A stretch of 64,000 nt of DNA, taken from positions 1,798,001 to 1,862,000 of the forward strand of contig NZ_JBHRSH010000001.1 of the NCBI RefSeq assembly GCF_042643165.1, read 5' to 3'. A program made the position numbers and the translations under genes. How positions within the stretch are numbered: position 1 is the stretch's first letter; every line of letters starts with the position of its first letter. Source of the stretch: Hyphococcus aureus (lineage in GTDB: Bacteria > Pseudomonadota > Alphaproteobacteria > Caulobacterales > Parvularculaceae). The notes under the pieces are model-generated. The model ran no database searches. It was not told the origin of the DNA and worked only from the letters and a program-made list of their open reading frames with translations. Positions 16,920-25,221 of the stretch are shown here, one piece after another.

Positions 16920-17546
16920 GTGACGGGGCTTCGGCGACTGATGGCATGCGCTTTTGCACCCATAATGGCGGCGCCGTCCGCGGCGATGGCGCAAGAAAAA
17001 GATTTTGCGCCTTATATCGCGGTGAGGACGACGCTCGAAAACGCCGACGCCAATGAATTCATTTTTGACAATGGTTATGGCGGCGTTCTTGCCGCCGGCG
17101 TGCGCTATCAGGAACGGTGGAGGGCGGAGCTTTCCGTTTCGCGCCGGGGATCGGATGTCATCGGTGTCCCGCCCATCGATACGGAAGGCTATTTTCGCGC
17201 ATGGGCGTGGCTGGTGAATGTCTATTATCACCCTTTTGGCGTTGATCGTCCGATCAGTCCTTACGCGGCCCTGGGCGGGGGCTTTAATCACGCTTCGGTC
17301 GAAGCGATTGCAACCGAAGCCCGCTATGAGGGTTTCGGATTTCCGGAACAGCGATATGTCGAGAAATCGTGGCAGGGCAAGCTTGGCGTCGCTCTGCAGC
17401 TGCGCGAAGGTCTATATGCGGATGTGGCGGCGGCCTATTTCGTCAGCGATGACCATTATGTCGATGCTTCGTTTCCTAATGCGGATGAAGTCGAGTCGGC
17501 TTATCGGACATACAGCGCCTTGATCGGGCTGCGTCTGGAGCTCTAG
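16920..17546 (+). CDS. Outer-membrane beta-barrel protein
   Basis: A 208-residue protein with a GTG start. A signal peptide ends at SAAMA (about residue 24), and mature residues alternate in beta-barrel style (GYGGVLAAGVRYQERWRAELSV, split over strands), finishing with the aromatic/leucine terminus LIGLRLEL. The size fits an eight-stranded OmpA/OmpW-like porin domain. The repeated glycine-rich hairpins, including YAALGGGFN, are typical. No ligand or pathway can be read from the sequence, and the following ELM1-like gene is probably independent. Confidence 0.75.
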   Translation: MTGLRRLMACAFAPIMAAPSAAMAQEKDFAPYIAVRTTLENADANEFIFDNGYGGVLAAGVRYQERWRAELSVSRRGSDVIGVPPIDTEGYFRAWAWLVNVYYHPFGVDRPISPYAALGGGFNHASVEAIATEARYEGFGFPEQRYVEKSWQGKLGVALQLREGLYADVAAAYFVSDDHYVDASFPNADEVESAYRTYSALIGLRLEL

Positions 17547-17568
17547 CCCTTAAATTGCAGGTCATGTT

Positions 17569-18537
17569 TTGCAAGAGAACAATGGGACATCGCGGACTGC
17601 TCCCCGCCTGTGGGTGTTAACCGACGGTAAGGCTGGCGACGCTGTGCAATGCGTGGCGGTGGCGCTCGCCCTTGGGCTCCCTTTTGAAGAAAGAAAGACC
17701 GCGCCGCGCCCGCCCTGGGAATGGGTCGCGCCGTGGGGGCCGGTCGATCCGCGAGAGGCGCCGGGGCGAAAAGGCGGCCCGCTTGAAGGGCCTTTGCCTG
17801 ATGTTGCGATCATTTCGGGGCGACGAGCGGTTCCCCACGGACGCGCGCTCAAAAAAGCGAGCGGCGGGGCTGTGCGCATTGTCATGCTCAAGGATCCGCG
17901 TTTTGGCCGTGATATTCCCGATGTCCTGTGGGCGCCGGCGCACGACCAGCTAGAAGGCGGCAATGTCATCACAACATTGACGACGCCGCACAGTTTGGGC
18001 GCTGCCCTGGCCGATCCGGGTGCGCCTTGTGCGGCGATCGCCGAATTGCCGCCTTCGTTTCTGGGCGTCATTTTGGGCGGGCCGTCCGGCGGCGCCGATT
18101 ATTCCAGTGCTGCGGCCCGTGATCTCGCTGCGCGGGTGTCGCGAGCGGGCGAGGCCTATGGTGCGATTGCGGTGACGCCTTCGCGCCGGACGCCGCAAGA
18201 ATTCATTGCGACATTGAAACGGCATCTCGTCCACGCTCATGTTTTTGTCTGGGACCGCACGGGCGACAATCCGTACAGGGATATTCTGGCGCGGGCGGGC
18301 GCGCTGATTGTTCCCGGCGACTCACATAATATGACGAGCGAAGCGTTGGCTTCATCCGCGCCGGTTTATATCTGGCGGCCAGAAGGCATATCCCCGAAAA
18401 TCGACTGGTTCGTCGCGCAGGTCATCGCAGAAGGCCATGCGCAGCTATTTGAAGACGAGGCGGCTTATTACGGACGCAGGCCGCTGGATGCGACGCCGGA
18501 GATTGTTGCGAAAATTCGCGACATGCTGGAGCTTTAA
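17569..18537 (+). CDS. ELM1-family protein (mitochondrial fission protein homologue)
   Basis: A 322-residue member of the ELM1 family (PF06258), known from plant mitochondrial fission and widespread in alphaproteobacteria, where its role is not settled. Family features are WVLTDGKAGDAVQC near the N-terminus, GGPSGGADYSS in the middle and LIVPGDSHNMTSEALASS, a glycosyltransferase-B-like nucleotide-binding pattern, towards the C-terminus. The start is uncertain: TTG at 17569 is the longest option, and GTG at 17611 is nearer the usual family start. A Gly/Pro-rich stretch at about 42-72 looks like an insertion. A glycosyltransferase-like function is possible. Confidence 0.82.
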   Translation: MQENNGTSRTAPRLWVLTDGKAGDAVQCVAVALALGLPFEERKTAPRPPWEWVAPWGPVDPREAPGRKGGPLEGPLPDVAIISGRRAVPHGRALKKASGGAVRIVMLKDPRFGRDIPDVLWAPAHDQLEGGNVITTLTTPHSLGAALADPGAPCAAIAELPPSFLGVILGGPSGGADYSSAAARDLAARVSRAGEAYGAIAVTPSRRTPQEFIATLKRHLVHAHVFVWDRTGDNPYRDILARAGALIVPGDSHNMTSEALASSAPVYIWRPEGISPKIDWFVAQVIAEGHAQLFEDEAAYYGRRPLDATPEIVAKIRDMLEL

Positions 18538-19073
18538 AGTTTCTTCAGCGCTTCGGCGTGGGCTCTTGCTTCTTCGACATAATGGCCTGACCCGACAAGG
18601 GCGAATTTGTCCTCGCCTTCGCGCAAGTCGCGGAATTTCTTCGCCGGCATGCCCGCCCACATTTCGCCTGTCGGCACGATCTTCTTTGGCGACAGGAAAG
18701 CGCCGGCCGCGAGCATGGCGCCCGTCTGGACCACGGACCCGTCAAGCATGGTCGCGCCCATACCGACAAAGCCGCCATCCTCGACCGTTGCGCCGTGAAG
18801 CATGCATTTATGACCGATCAGCGCATTCTCGCCGATGACGGTTGGCAGCCCGCCCCATTGTGGATCGTCCACATGAATGATCGTGCCGTCCTGCACATTC
18901 GATCCCTTGCCGACAACGATCTTGTTGGTGTCGCCGCGTAAGACGCAAGCGTACCAGACAGACGCGTTTTCATGCAGCTCCACATCACCGCAAATAACGG
19001 CGCCGGGCGCGACGAAGGCGGTCTCGTGGATTTTCGGTTTCTTGTCGCCAATGGCGAAAATGAGCGGTTTCAT
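18534..19073 (-). CDS. Gamma-carbonic anhydrase family hexapeptide-repeat protein
   Basis: A 179-residue left-handed beta-helix protein starting MKPLIFAIGDKKPKIHETAF. Hexapeptide turns run from about 20 to 135. The zinc-type histidines are in GTIIHVDD, LIGHKCMLHGATVEDGG. The family includes gamma-carbonic anhydrases and close relatives such as PaaY/YrdA; most members lack proven activity. An in-frame ATG at 19118 would add 15 residues and overlap the next gene's stop, so 19073 is preferred. Its last codon overlaps the end of the convergent ELM1-like gene. Confidence 0.85.
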   Translation of the reverse strand: MKPLIFAIGDKKPKIHETAFVAPGAVICGDVELHENASVWYACVLRGDTNKIVVGKGSNVQDGTIIHVDDPQWGGLPTVIGENALIGHKCMLHGATVEDGGFVGMGATMLDGSVVQTGAMLAAGAFLSPKKIVPTGEMWAGMPAKKFRDLREGEDKFALVGSGHYVEEARAHAEALKKL

Positions 19074-19114
19074 ATGCGGAGAGGCTTCTCGGGCTTGCTT
19101 CGACCGCAAACCTG

Positions 19115-19708
19115 TCACGCTCGCTCATGAGGCGCAATGGCGCGTTTCAGCACGGCGATACGCGAAGAGACACGCCAGTCAATGTCTTCGGCAATATGCG
19201 TGAGGTCAAGCTGGAGCGCCGAGAGATTCGACGCCCCCGGAACCGGCTCTAAGGAGAAAGCGGCGCTGAGGTTATCCGGATCAGAAAAAGTGAGACGAAC
19301 TTGCCAGGGCGAGGAAAGGCGCTTGTCGTACAACATATCGGCGATCGCATCGCCAAGGATGCGCACATGGGTCACCGAATGAGCGTAAAACCAGACTGCG
19401 GGCGCATTGCGCATGAGCCCTTCAGCGTCATTGTGTCCCTCACAGGACCAGCAGGGCGTAAAGACGCCGAGCTTTTTGATCTCAAAGGCGAGGGGCGCCA
19501 CGCCTTTTTCAATCGGGAAGTTTTGCGGGTCGCTGGATAGCGTTTCGGGGATGTGCGGGCAGTCGCGCGTGCAGGGGCATGTTCAAGCGCGCGTGCAATC
19601 ATGTGCGCAGACCGGCGCCGAGCGAATGACGGCGCGCGTCATTTCTTCCAGGCTTTCTTCGACGGCCCGCGCCTCGCGTACAATTTCGTAACGTCGTTCT
19701 ATCCGCAT
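19115..19708 (-). pseudogene. Cys-rich conserved-looking protein with an in-frame TGA at codon 42
   Basis: One reading frame runs from ATG 19708 (GAGAG upstream) to the stop at 19115, broken only by TGA at 19583-19585. Residues before it end SAPVCAHDCTRA and residues after it begin TCPCTRDCPHIPE, so the broken codon falls in a regular cysteine series C-x3-C-x3-[TGA]-x-C-x-C-x3-C, where TGC would fit. A second pair follows in FTPCWSCEGHNDAEG. The C-terminal 128 codons (GTG at 19501) are intact. Options are a nonsense mutation, a base-calling error, or selenocysteine. If read through, the product is 197 residues and probably binds a metal or Fe-S cluster. I do not recognise the family by name. 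Confidence 0.6.
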
Positions 19709-19720
19709 CGTTCGTCTCTC

Positions 19721-19736
19721 GAATGGGTAACCATTC
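19721..19736. promoter_or_regulatory. Short perfect inverted repeat upstream of the Cys-rich gene
   Basis: GAATGG and CCATTC flank GTAA, 13 bp before the minus-strand ATG at 19708. It could be an operator or a small 5'-UTR hairpin; no neighbouring regulator identifies it. Confidence 0.35.
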
Positions 19737-19795
19737 ATTAGTCATGTTTTCGATGCGGATAATTTTAGGAGAGAAGAGTTGGCGATGAGTAAAGA

Positions 19796-20437
19796 TCAGT
19801 TCTTAACTGCATCAAGCTGGTTATCCGGATGCGCCTTGACGAACGCCGGATGTTTTGAACAGCGCTCGTAAATCTCGTTCAGTTTTGAAAGGGCGCCAAT
19901 TTCCACGCCAAACCGTTTCGCCGCGTAAACTTGCGGGACAAGCACGCAATCGGCGAGGCCCGGCACATCGCCCACGCAATAATCGCCGGCGGTGCGCGCC
20001 AGCATTTTTTCGACCGCCGCCATGGCGCCGCCGGGCCAGCGGTTCATCCAGTCCTTCATGGCGTCCGCGTCAAAGCCGCGTTCGTTTTTCAGATAATTCT
20101 GGATACGCACATTGCCGAAGGGCTGCGCCTCGCAGGCGAGGGTTGCGGCAATCGCCCTTGCATTGGCGCGCGCGATGGCGTTGCCGGAAAGCAGCGAGGG
20201 GTCGGGATGAACCTCCTCCAGATATTCGATGATCGCGACAGACTGGGTGATCAGCGCGCCTTCATCGGCGACCAGCGTCGGCACAAGCCCCGTGGGGTTT
20301 TTGTCGAGATAGGCGTCGCTGCGCTGTTCGCCTTTGAGGAGATTCACTGGCTCATAATCGTAAGAGAGATTTTTTAGAGCCAGTGCTATGCGCACCCGAT
20401 AGGTCGCGCTCGAGCGCCAATAGCCGAAGAGTTTCAT
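19796..20437 (-). CDS. maiA: Maleylacetoacetate isomerase (zeta-class GST)
   Basis: A 213-residue glutathione-dependent isomerase that turns maleylacetoacetate into fumarylacetoacetate in tyrosine degradation. It has the thioredoxin-like domain (about 1-80, with NPTGLVPTLV and QSVAIIEYLEE) and the helical C-terminal domain (FGNVRIQNYL). The family motif SSCxxRVRIAL reads SSATYRVRIAL here (S9, S10, A11), so the cysteine is replaced by alanine while the catalytic serine position is kept. It is divergent from hppD and shares the operator region, which supports the tyrosine role. Confidence 0.88.
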   Translation of the reverse strand: MKLFGYWRSSATYRVRIALALKNLSYDYEPVNLLKGEQRSDAYLDKNPTGLVPTLVADEGALITQSVAIIEYLEEVHPDPSLLSGNAIARANARAIAATLACEAQPFGNVRIQNYLKNERGFDADAMKDWMNRWPGGAMAAVEKMLARTAGDYCVGDVPGLADCVLVPQVYAAKRFGVEIGALSKLNEIYERCSKHPAFVKAHPDNQLDAVKN

Positions 20438-20483
20438 ATAGTTGCCTCTTTTCTTGCGGGCGGGTCGACTGTCCTTGATTCAA

Positions 20484-20505
20484 ATTAGTAACATATGTTA
20501 CTAAT
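20484..20505. promoter_or_regulatory. Perfect palindromic operator between maiA and hppD
   Basis: The 11-base half ATTAGTAACAT is followed immediately by its exact reverse complement, a 22-bp palindrome. It lies 36 bp before the hppD ATG and 46 bp before the maiA ATG. Length and AT-rich symmetry fit a MarR-family dimer, and a MarR gene follows hppD. It likely controls both directions. Confidence 0.78.
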
Positions 20506-20541
20506 CCGCTCAAATCACATCCCAGACTGGAAGGAATAGCC

Positions 20542-21609
20542 ATGGCTGACCTGTTCGAAAACCCGATCGGAACCGACGGTTTTGAGTTCGTTGAATATAC
20601 GAGCAGCAACCCGGACGAGCTGGCGGCGCTGTTCGAACGCCTTGGCTTTACGGCGGTGGGCAAGCATCGCTCGAAAGACGTCATCCATTACCGCCAGGGC
20701 GACATCAATTTTCTGTTGAACCGCGAACAGTCGGGCCAGCCGGAAGTTTTCCGGGGACAGCATGGCGCCGGCGCCAACGCCATGGCGTTTCGGGTGAAGG
20801 ATGCGCAAGCCGCCTTCAAGGAAGCCGTCAAGCGCGGCGCCAAACCGATTGAGGCCAAAGCCGGGCCGATGGAATTGAACATTCCGGGCATTGAGGGGAT
20901 CGGCGGGCTCAACGTCTATCTCGTGGACCGTTATGGCGCGCGCTCAATTTACGATGTGGACTTCGAGCCCATCGAAGGCGCGGACCCGTCGCAGAACGAT
21001 ATGGGCCTCACCTATATCGATCACCTCACGCATAACCTCCATCGCGGCAATATGGACAAGTGGGCGAGCTATTATGAAAGCATCTTCAATTTCCGCGAAA
21101 TTCGCTATTTCGATATTGAAGGCAAACTGACCGGGCTTGTCTCAAAGGCGATGACGAGCCCCTGCGGCAAGATCCGCATTCCCCTGAACGAAAGCCAGGA
21201 CGACAAGTCCCAGATCGAGGAATTCCTTGAGCGCTATAATGGCGAGGGCATTCAGCACATCGCCCTTGGCACTGGCGATATTTATACCACGGTCGAGGCG
21301 TTGCGCGGCAAAGGCGTTCCTTTCCAGGACACGCCGGACACCTATTATGAGAAAGTCGATGAGCGCGTGGGCGACCACGGCGAAGATCTCGATCGCCTGA
21401 AGAAAAACAACATCCTGATCGACGGCGCGCCGACGCAAGGGCAAGGGCTTCTCCTGCAAATCTTTACACAGGACGCCATCGGTCCGATCTTCTATGAGAT
21501 CATTCAGCGCAAAGGCAATGAAGGTTTCGGCGAGGGCAATTTCAAGGCGCTGTTCGAATCGATTGAAGAAGATCAAATTCGCCGCGGCGTTCTGAAAGAA
21601 TCCGCCTAA
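20542..21609 (+). CDS. hppD: 4-hydroxyphenylpyruvate dioxygenase
   Basis: A 355-residue non-haem Fe(II) dioxygenase that converts 4-hydroxyphenylpyruvate to homogentisate. It has two vicinal-oxygen-chelate halves. The iron ligands are in YIDHLTHNL (first His), IQHIALGTGD (second His) and GPIFYEIIQRKG (Glu). GAPTQGQGLLLQIFTQ is also typical. GGAAGGAAT precedes the ATG. Homogentisate dioxygenase and fumarylacetoacetase are not in this window. Expression is probably repressed through the palindrome just upstream by the MarR-family protein encoded next. Confidence 0.95.
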   Translation: MADLFENPIGTDGFEFVEYTSSNPDELAALFERLGFTAVGKHRSKDVIHYRQGDINFLLNREQSGQPEVFRGQHGAGANAMAFRVKDAQAAFKEAVKRGAKPIEAKAGPMELNIPGIEGIGGLNVYLVDRYGARSIYDVDFEPIEGADPSQNDMGLTYIDHLTHNLHRGNMDKWASYYESIFNFREIRYFDIEGKLTGLVSKAMTSPCGKIRIPLNESQDDKSQIEEFLERYNGEGIQHIALGTGDIYTTVEALRGKGVPFQDTPDTYYEKVDERVGDHGEDLDRLKKNNILIDGAPTQGQGLLLQIFTQDAIGPIFYEIIQRKGNEGFGEGNFKALFESIEEDQIRRGVLKESA

Positions 21610-21618
21610 GGGAGTTTC

Positions 21619-22101
21619 ATGACCGTCGCCTGCGTAGCACGCAAGACCAAGCCCGGCGCCAAGCGCAAACTCGTTCTCGACGAGTTTGCGCCTTACCGCA
21701 TCGTCGCGTTGGGGCATGCGATTTCCGGACGGCTGGCGCGCGCCTATCGCGACGAAAACATCACCATTCCTGAATGGCGGGTGCTCGCGGTGATCGGCGA
21801 GGCGGAGCGCGTCGCCGCGCGCGACGTCGTCAAACGCACGCCCATGGACAAAATGACAGTCTCCCGTGCGGTCGCCAGCCTTGAGCAAAAGGGATTCGTT
21901 AGCCGCGCGCCGGATGAAACCGACCGGCGCGTCTCCATGCTGTCGTTGTCTACGGAAGGCCGGAAAGTCTTCGACCGCGTCGCGGCGCTGGCGCTCGAAT
22001 TTGAAGACAGCCTACTTTCCAGTCTCGACCCGGAAGAAGCGGCGGCGTTCCGTCTTGCGCTCGAAAAGCTTGAAGAGAAGGCGCGAGAAAACGGCGAGTA
22101 G
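21619..22101 (+). CDS. MarR-family transcription regulator of tyrosine catabolism
   Basis: A 160-residue MarR-type winged-helix regulator, 9 bp after hppD. The DNA-binding core is RDVVKRTPMDKMTVSRAVASLEQKGFV, followed by the wing SRAPDETDRRVSMLSLS. A basic N-terminal extension (about 1-25) precedes the dimerisation helix. Its position after hppD and the MarR-sized palindrome before hppD argue that it represses hppD and maiA; the ligand would then be an aromatic intermediate such as 4-hydroxyphenylpyruvate or homogentisate. That assignment is inference. Confidence 0.87.
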   Translation: MTVACVARKTKPGAKRKLVLDEFAPYRIVALGHAISGRLARAYRDENITIPEWRVLAVIGEAERVAARDVVKRTPMDKMTVSRAVASLEQKGFVSRAPDETDRRVSMLSLSTEGRKVFDRVAALALEFEDSLLSSLDPEEAAAFRLALEKLEEKARENGE

Positions 22102-22185
22102 CCTTTTCGCTTCTTTTCCAAGCTTGTTTCCTACAGACAAAGCCATCAAACTCTTTGCAGTCGGCGCAGTGATGAGCGGGTTGGG

Positions 22186-23133
22186 ATGTTGCGTGTAAAT
22201 CTGAAAACTCTGGCGGTGGTTGGGTGGTTGGCGCTATCGCTTGCCGCCTGCGTGTCCTTTCCCGATGCGCCGCCCGCGGAATTTGCGCCGCGTTTTGAGG
22301 AAGACAGCTTTCACTCCCTCGACGGCGCCGTGCTCGGCGTTCAGCGCTGGGAAGCGGATGCGCCACGCGCCATCGTCGTGGCGCTGCATGGCATGAATGA
22401 TTATTCGCAGATGTATGACGGGCCCGGAGGCTATTGGGCCGGCGAGGGGATATCTACTTACGCAATAGATCAACGCGGTTTTGGCCGCTCGCCGCAATTT
22501 GGCCGTTGGGTTGGCGAGGAAACGATGATTGCCGATCTGCGCGCAGCGGTTGCGGCGGCGCGGTCGCAACATCCGGGCCTGCCGATTTTCGTCGCGGGTC
22601 ATTCTATGGGCGCGGGGGTCATCCTCGCCGCCGAAGCCGAAGCGCCGCTTGGCGCCGACGGAATTATTCTTGCCGCGCCTGGCGTGTGGGGCGGGGCGGC
22701 GCTGCCTGTTCCTTACCGCATCGGCGCCAATCTCGCCGCCATGGTGGCGCCGGGCAAAACCCTTACGGGGGAGCGCGCGGCCCGCCAGGCGACGGATAAT
22801 ATCGAAGCCTTGCGCGAAATGGGTAAGGACCCGCTCGTCATCAAGGAAACGCGCGTTGATGCGGTGCTGGGGGTCACGCGGGTGATGGGGGCGGGCTATA
22901 GCGGCGCGAAAGAGGTCAGCGGCAACATCCTTTTTCTGATGGGTGAAAAGGACGAGATCATTCCTCTCAAAATCATGGAAAGAACCGCGATGCGGCTTTC
23001 CGGGGATGTCACCTTCCGGCGCTATCCCCAAGGCTGGCATATGTTGTTCCGTGACCTGCAGGCGAAACGGGTCTGGGAAGATTGCGCCGCGTGGATCTAT
23101 GCCCGAATTGATGCGGCGCAGGATCGACAATAA
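22186..23133 (+). CDS. Alpha/beta-hydrolase lipoprotein (monoacylglycerol lipase-like)
   Basis: A 315-residue lipoprotein. The N-terminus MLRVNLKTLAVVGWLALSL ends in a lipobox LAAC (C22). The hydrolase shows LHGMNDY as oxyanion loop, the nucleophile elbow AGHSMGAG (S140), the acid in MGEKDEIIP and the histidine in GWHMLFRD, matching the lysophospholipase/monoacylglycerol lipase group. Aspartate at +2 after the cysteine is absent (Val-Ser follows), so outer-membrane sorting is plausible. It is followed 26 bp later by the oxidase gene; a functional link is not evident. Confidence 0.87.
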   Translation: MLRVNLKTLAVVGWLALSLAACVSFPDAPPAEFAPRFEEDSFHSLDGAVLGVQRWEADAPRAIVVALHGMNDYSQMYDGPGGYWAGEGISTYAIDQRGFGRSPQFGRWVGEETMIADLRAAVAAARSQHPGLPIFVAGHSMGAGVILAAEAEAPLGADGIILAAPGVWGGAALPVPYRIGANLAAMVAPGKTLTGERAARQATDNIEALREMGKDPLVIKETRVDAVLGVTRVMGAGYSGAKEVSGNILFLMGEKDEIIPLKIMERTAMRLSGDVTFRRYPQGWHMLFRDLQAKRVWEDCAAWIYARIDAAQDRQ

Positions 23134-23159
23134 ACGCAACTGCGCGTTTTATCCGGGCC

Positions 23160-24302
23160 ATGACGAAACTGTTCAATGTTCATGATTATCGCAAGGCGGC
23201 GAAACGGCGCCTGCCGAAGCCGATCTTCGATTATCTTGATGGCGGCGCCGATGACGAATGGTCGCTGCGCAACAATACAAGCGCATTCGACAAATATGAG
23301 CTTTGGCCGCATCAGCTCTCCGGCGTTGGCGAGATCAATTTGGCGACGAGATTTTTGGGAACTGAGCATCAATTGCCGGTCATGCTCTCTCCCACCGGCA
23401 TGACCCGGCTTTTTCATCATCACAAGGAACTGGGCGTCGCCCGCGCCGCGTCGGAAACGGGCTACGCCTACAGCCTGTCAACGGTCGGCACGGCGAAGAT
23501 GGAAGACATCGCCGAAATTTGTAAGACGCCGAAGATTTTTCAGATTTACGTGCATCGCGACCGCGGCCTGACGCATGAGTTTGTCGAGCGCGCTAAAGCC
23601 TCGAACTATGATGCGCTTTGTTTAACGGTGGATGCGGCGGTTGCGGGTAATCGCGAACGCGATTTCAAAAATGGCTTCTCCGTGCCGCCACGCCTGACGC
23701 TCGCAAGCCTGGCCAGCTTCGCCGCACACCCGCACTGGACACTGAATTTCCTGCGCGAGCACGATTTCCGGTTCATCAATGTCGTTCACCGTGTGGATGC
23801 GATCAGCAGCGGAACGCTCGGCGTCATGAAATATATCAACAGTCAGCTCGACCCATCGATCTCATGGGATGACGCCGCCGAGATCGTCGCGCTCTGGGGC
23901 GGGCCGTTCATCATCAAAGGCGTCCAGTCGGCGGAAGATGCGGCGCAGGCGGTGGAAATCGGCGCCAGCGCCCTGATGCTGTCCAATCACGGCGGCCGCC
24001 AGCTTGAAGGCTCCCCGGCGCCCGTCGATTGCGTTCGCCCGATCCGCGACCGTGTGGGGGACAAGCTTGAACTCATTGTCGATGGCGGGGTGCGCAGGCC
24101 AGGTCATTTGATCAAAGCCTTGTGTCTTGGCGCCAACGCCGTCTCCTTCGGGCGGCCTTATCTTTATGCGCTGGCGGCGGGCGGCGAGAACGCCGTGAAA
24201 GCCTTCCTCACGTCTTTCAAGGAAGGTCTGAAACGGGATATGGCGCTGCTCGGGTGCGCGGACGTTCAGGTTCTCGATGAACGCTTTTTGCGGTCGGCAT
24301 AG
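23160..24302 (+). CDS. lldD: FMN-dependent alpha-hydroxyacid oxidase (L-lactate dehydrogenase-like)
   Basis: A 380-residue TIM-barrel flavoenzyme that oxidises L-2-hydroxy acids to 2-oxo acids. Key segments are IFDYLDGGADDE, LSPTGMTRL, IYVHRDRGLT, LTVDAAVAGNRERD, FIIKGVQSAEDA with the FMN lysine, LSNHGGRQLEGSPAP with the catalytic His-Gly-Gly-Arg, and DGGVRRPGHLIKALCLGA. It resembles L-lactate dehydrogenase LldD most, but related enzymes act on mandelate or glycolate, so the substrate is not certain. No lactate permease or lldR-type regulator lies next to it. Confidence 0.85.
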   Translation: MTKLFNVHDYRKAAKRRLPKPIFDYLDGGADDEWSLRNNTSAFDKYELWPHQLSGVGEINLATRFLGTEHQLPVMLSPTGMTRLFHHHKELGVARAASETGYAYSLSTVGTAKMEDIAEICKTPKIFQIYVHRDRGLTHEFVERAKASNYDALCLTVDAAVAGNRERDFKNGFSVPPRLTLASLASFAAHPHWTLNFLREHDFRFINVVHRVDAISSGTLGVMKYINSQLDPSISWDDAAEIVALWGGPFIIKGVQSAEDAAQAVEIGASALMLSNHGGRQLEGSPAPVDCVRPIRDRVGDKLELIVDGGVRRPGHLIKALCLGANAVSFGRPYLYALAAGGENAVKAFLTSFKEGLKRDMALLGCADVQVLDERFLRSA

Positions 24303-24381
24303 AGCGTCGCAGTCGTGATGAATGTCATCAAGTTGGAATATTCGCCGCCTAAGGAAACCTATACGGGTTTGAGAGGTGGCA

Positions 24382-25221
24382 ATGGCGCTAGAACAAGGCG
24401 AAGGCTGGACCGTCGTTATCCCTTATTATAATGAGCGAAGTTTTTTGGCGGCGACAATTGCTTCGTTGAGGGAGCAAACTGTGCGGCCGCTACGCCTCGT
24501 TCTCGTTGACAATGCATCGACGGACGGATCGGTGCAGGTTGCACGCGCGGCGCTCGCCGAAGTGGATGGCGTCGATGTGACGTTCCTCCATGAAGCGACG
24601 CCGGGACAGGCGGCGGCGTTGGAACGAGGCATTGCAAATGCTTCGACACGTTTCACTGCAATCTGCGACGCAGATACGATTTATCCGCCGGATTATCTGG
24701 CGCGGGCGCAGACGCGTTTTGACGCTGAGGGAGCGCACATTGCAGCCGTGCTGGCGACAGCGCTTTACAACAGGCCGGATAGCGCGGACAGCAGGTTACG
24801 GCGTCTGAAAATGCGGATTGCGCCCCAGCTTTTACGTCGCCAATGCCATGCCGGAGGGTACGCACATACGTTCCGAACTGACGCGCTGAAGCGCGCCGGC
24901 GGCTACTCACGGAAAATCTGGCCGCATTTGCGCAAAGACCATGAACTGATCCATCGCGTCTGGAAACAAGGGCGCGTTATTCACGACCCTTCGCTTTGGT
25001 GTCTGGCGAGCGACCGCCGCAGCGCGGCGTTGCAAAAGCGCTGGACGTTATTCGAACGCCTTCTCTATCACGCGACGCCGTTTCAACTGAAAGACTGGTA
25101 TTTCTATCGTTTTCTCGGCCCCCGCATGGCGGCGCGGGCGCATGACGAATTGAAATTACGCGAGCGCCCCTGGGAAAATGAGGGAGAAAAAATGAGTCAC
25201 AGAATGAACGCAACGCGCTAA
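24382..25221 (+). CDS. Glycosyltransferase family 2
   Basis: A 279-residue GT-A fold transferase. The N-terminal nucleotide-sugar region is VVIPYYNERSFLAATIASL and LVDNASTDGS, and the metal-binding acidic pair appears in AICDADTIYPPDY. ATG at 24382 is chosen because GAGAGG lies five bases upstream; a GTG at 24376 inside that site is also in frame. There is no membrane segment, so it is probably peripheral. Its stop overlaps the stop of a convergent family-4 transferase by four bases. The acceptor is unknown. Confidence 0.84.
   Translation: MALEQGEGWTVVIPYYNERSFLAATIASLREQTVRPLRLVLVDNASTDGSVQVARAALAEVDGVDVTFLHEATPGQAAALERGIANASTRFTAICDADTIYPPDYLARAQTRFDAEGAHIAAVLATALYNRPDSADSRLRRLKMRIAPQLLRRQCHAGGYAHTFRTDALKRAGGYSRKIWPHLRKDHELIHRVWKQGRVIHDPSLWCLASDRRSAALQKRWTLFERLLYHATPFQLKDWYFYRFLGPRMAARAHDELKLRERPWENEGEKMSHRMNATR

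Noticed and set aside
22234..23139. 301-codon minus-strand ORF opposite the alpha/beta-hydrolase
   Set aside because: Shadow frame; the plus-strand gene has lipobox and catalytic triad.
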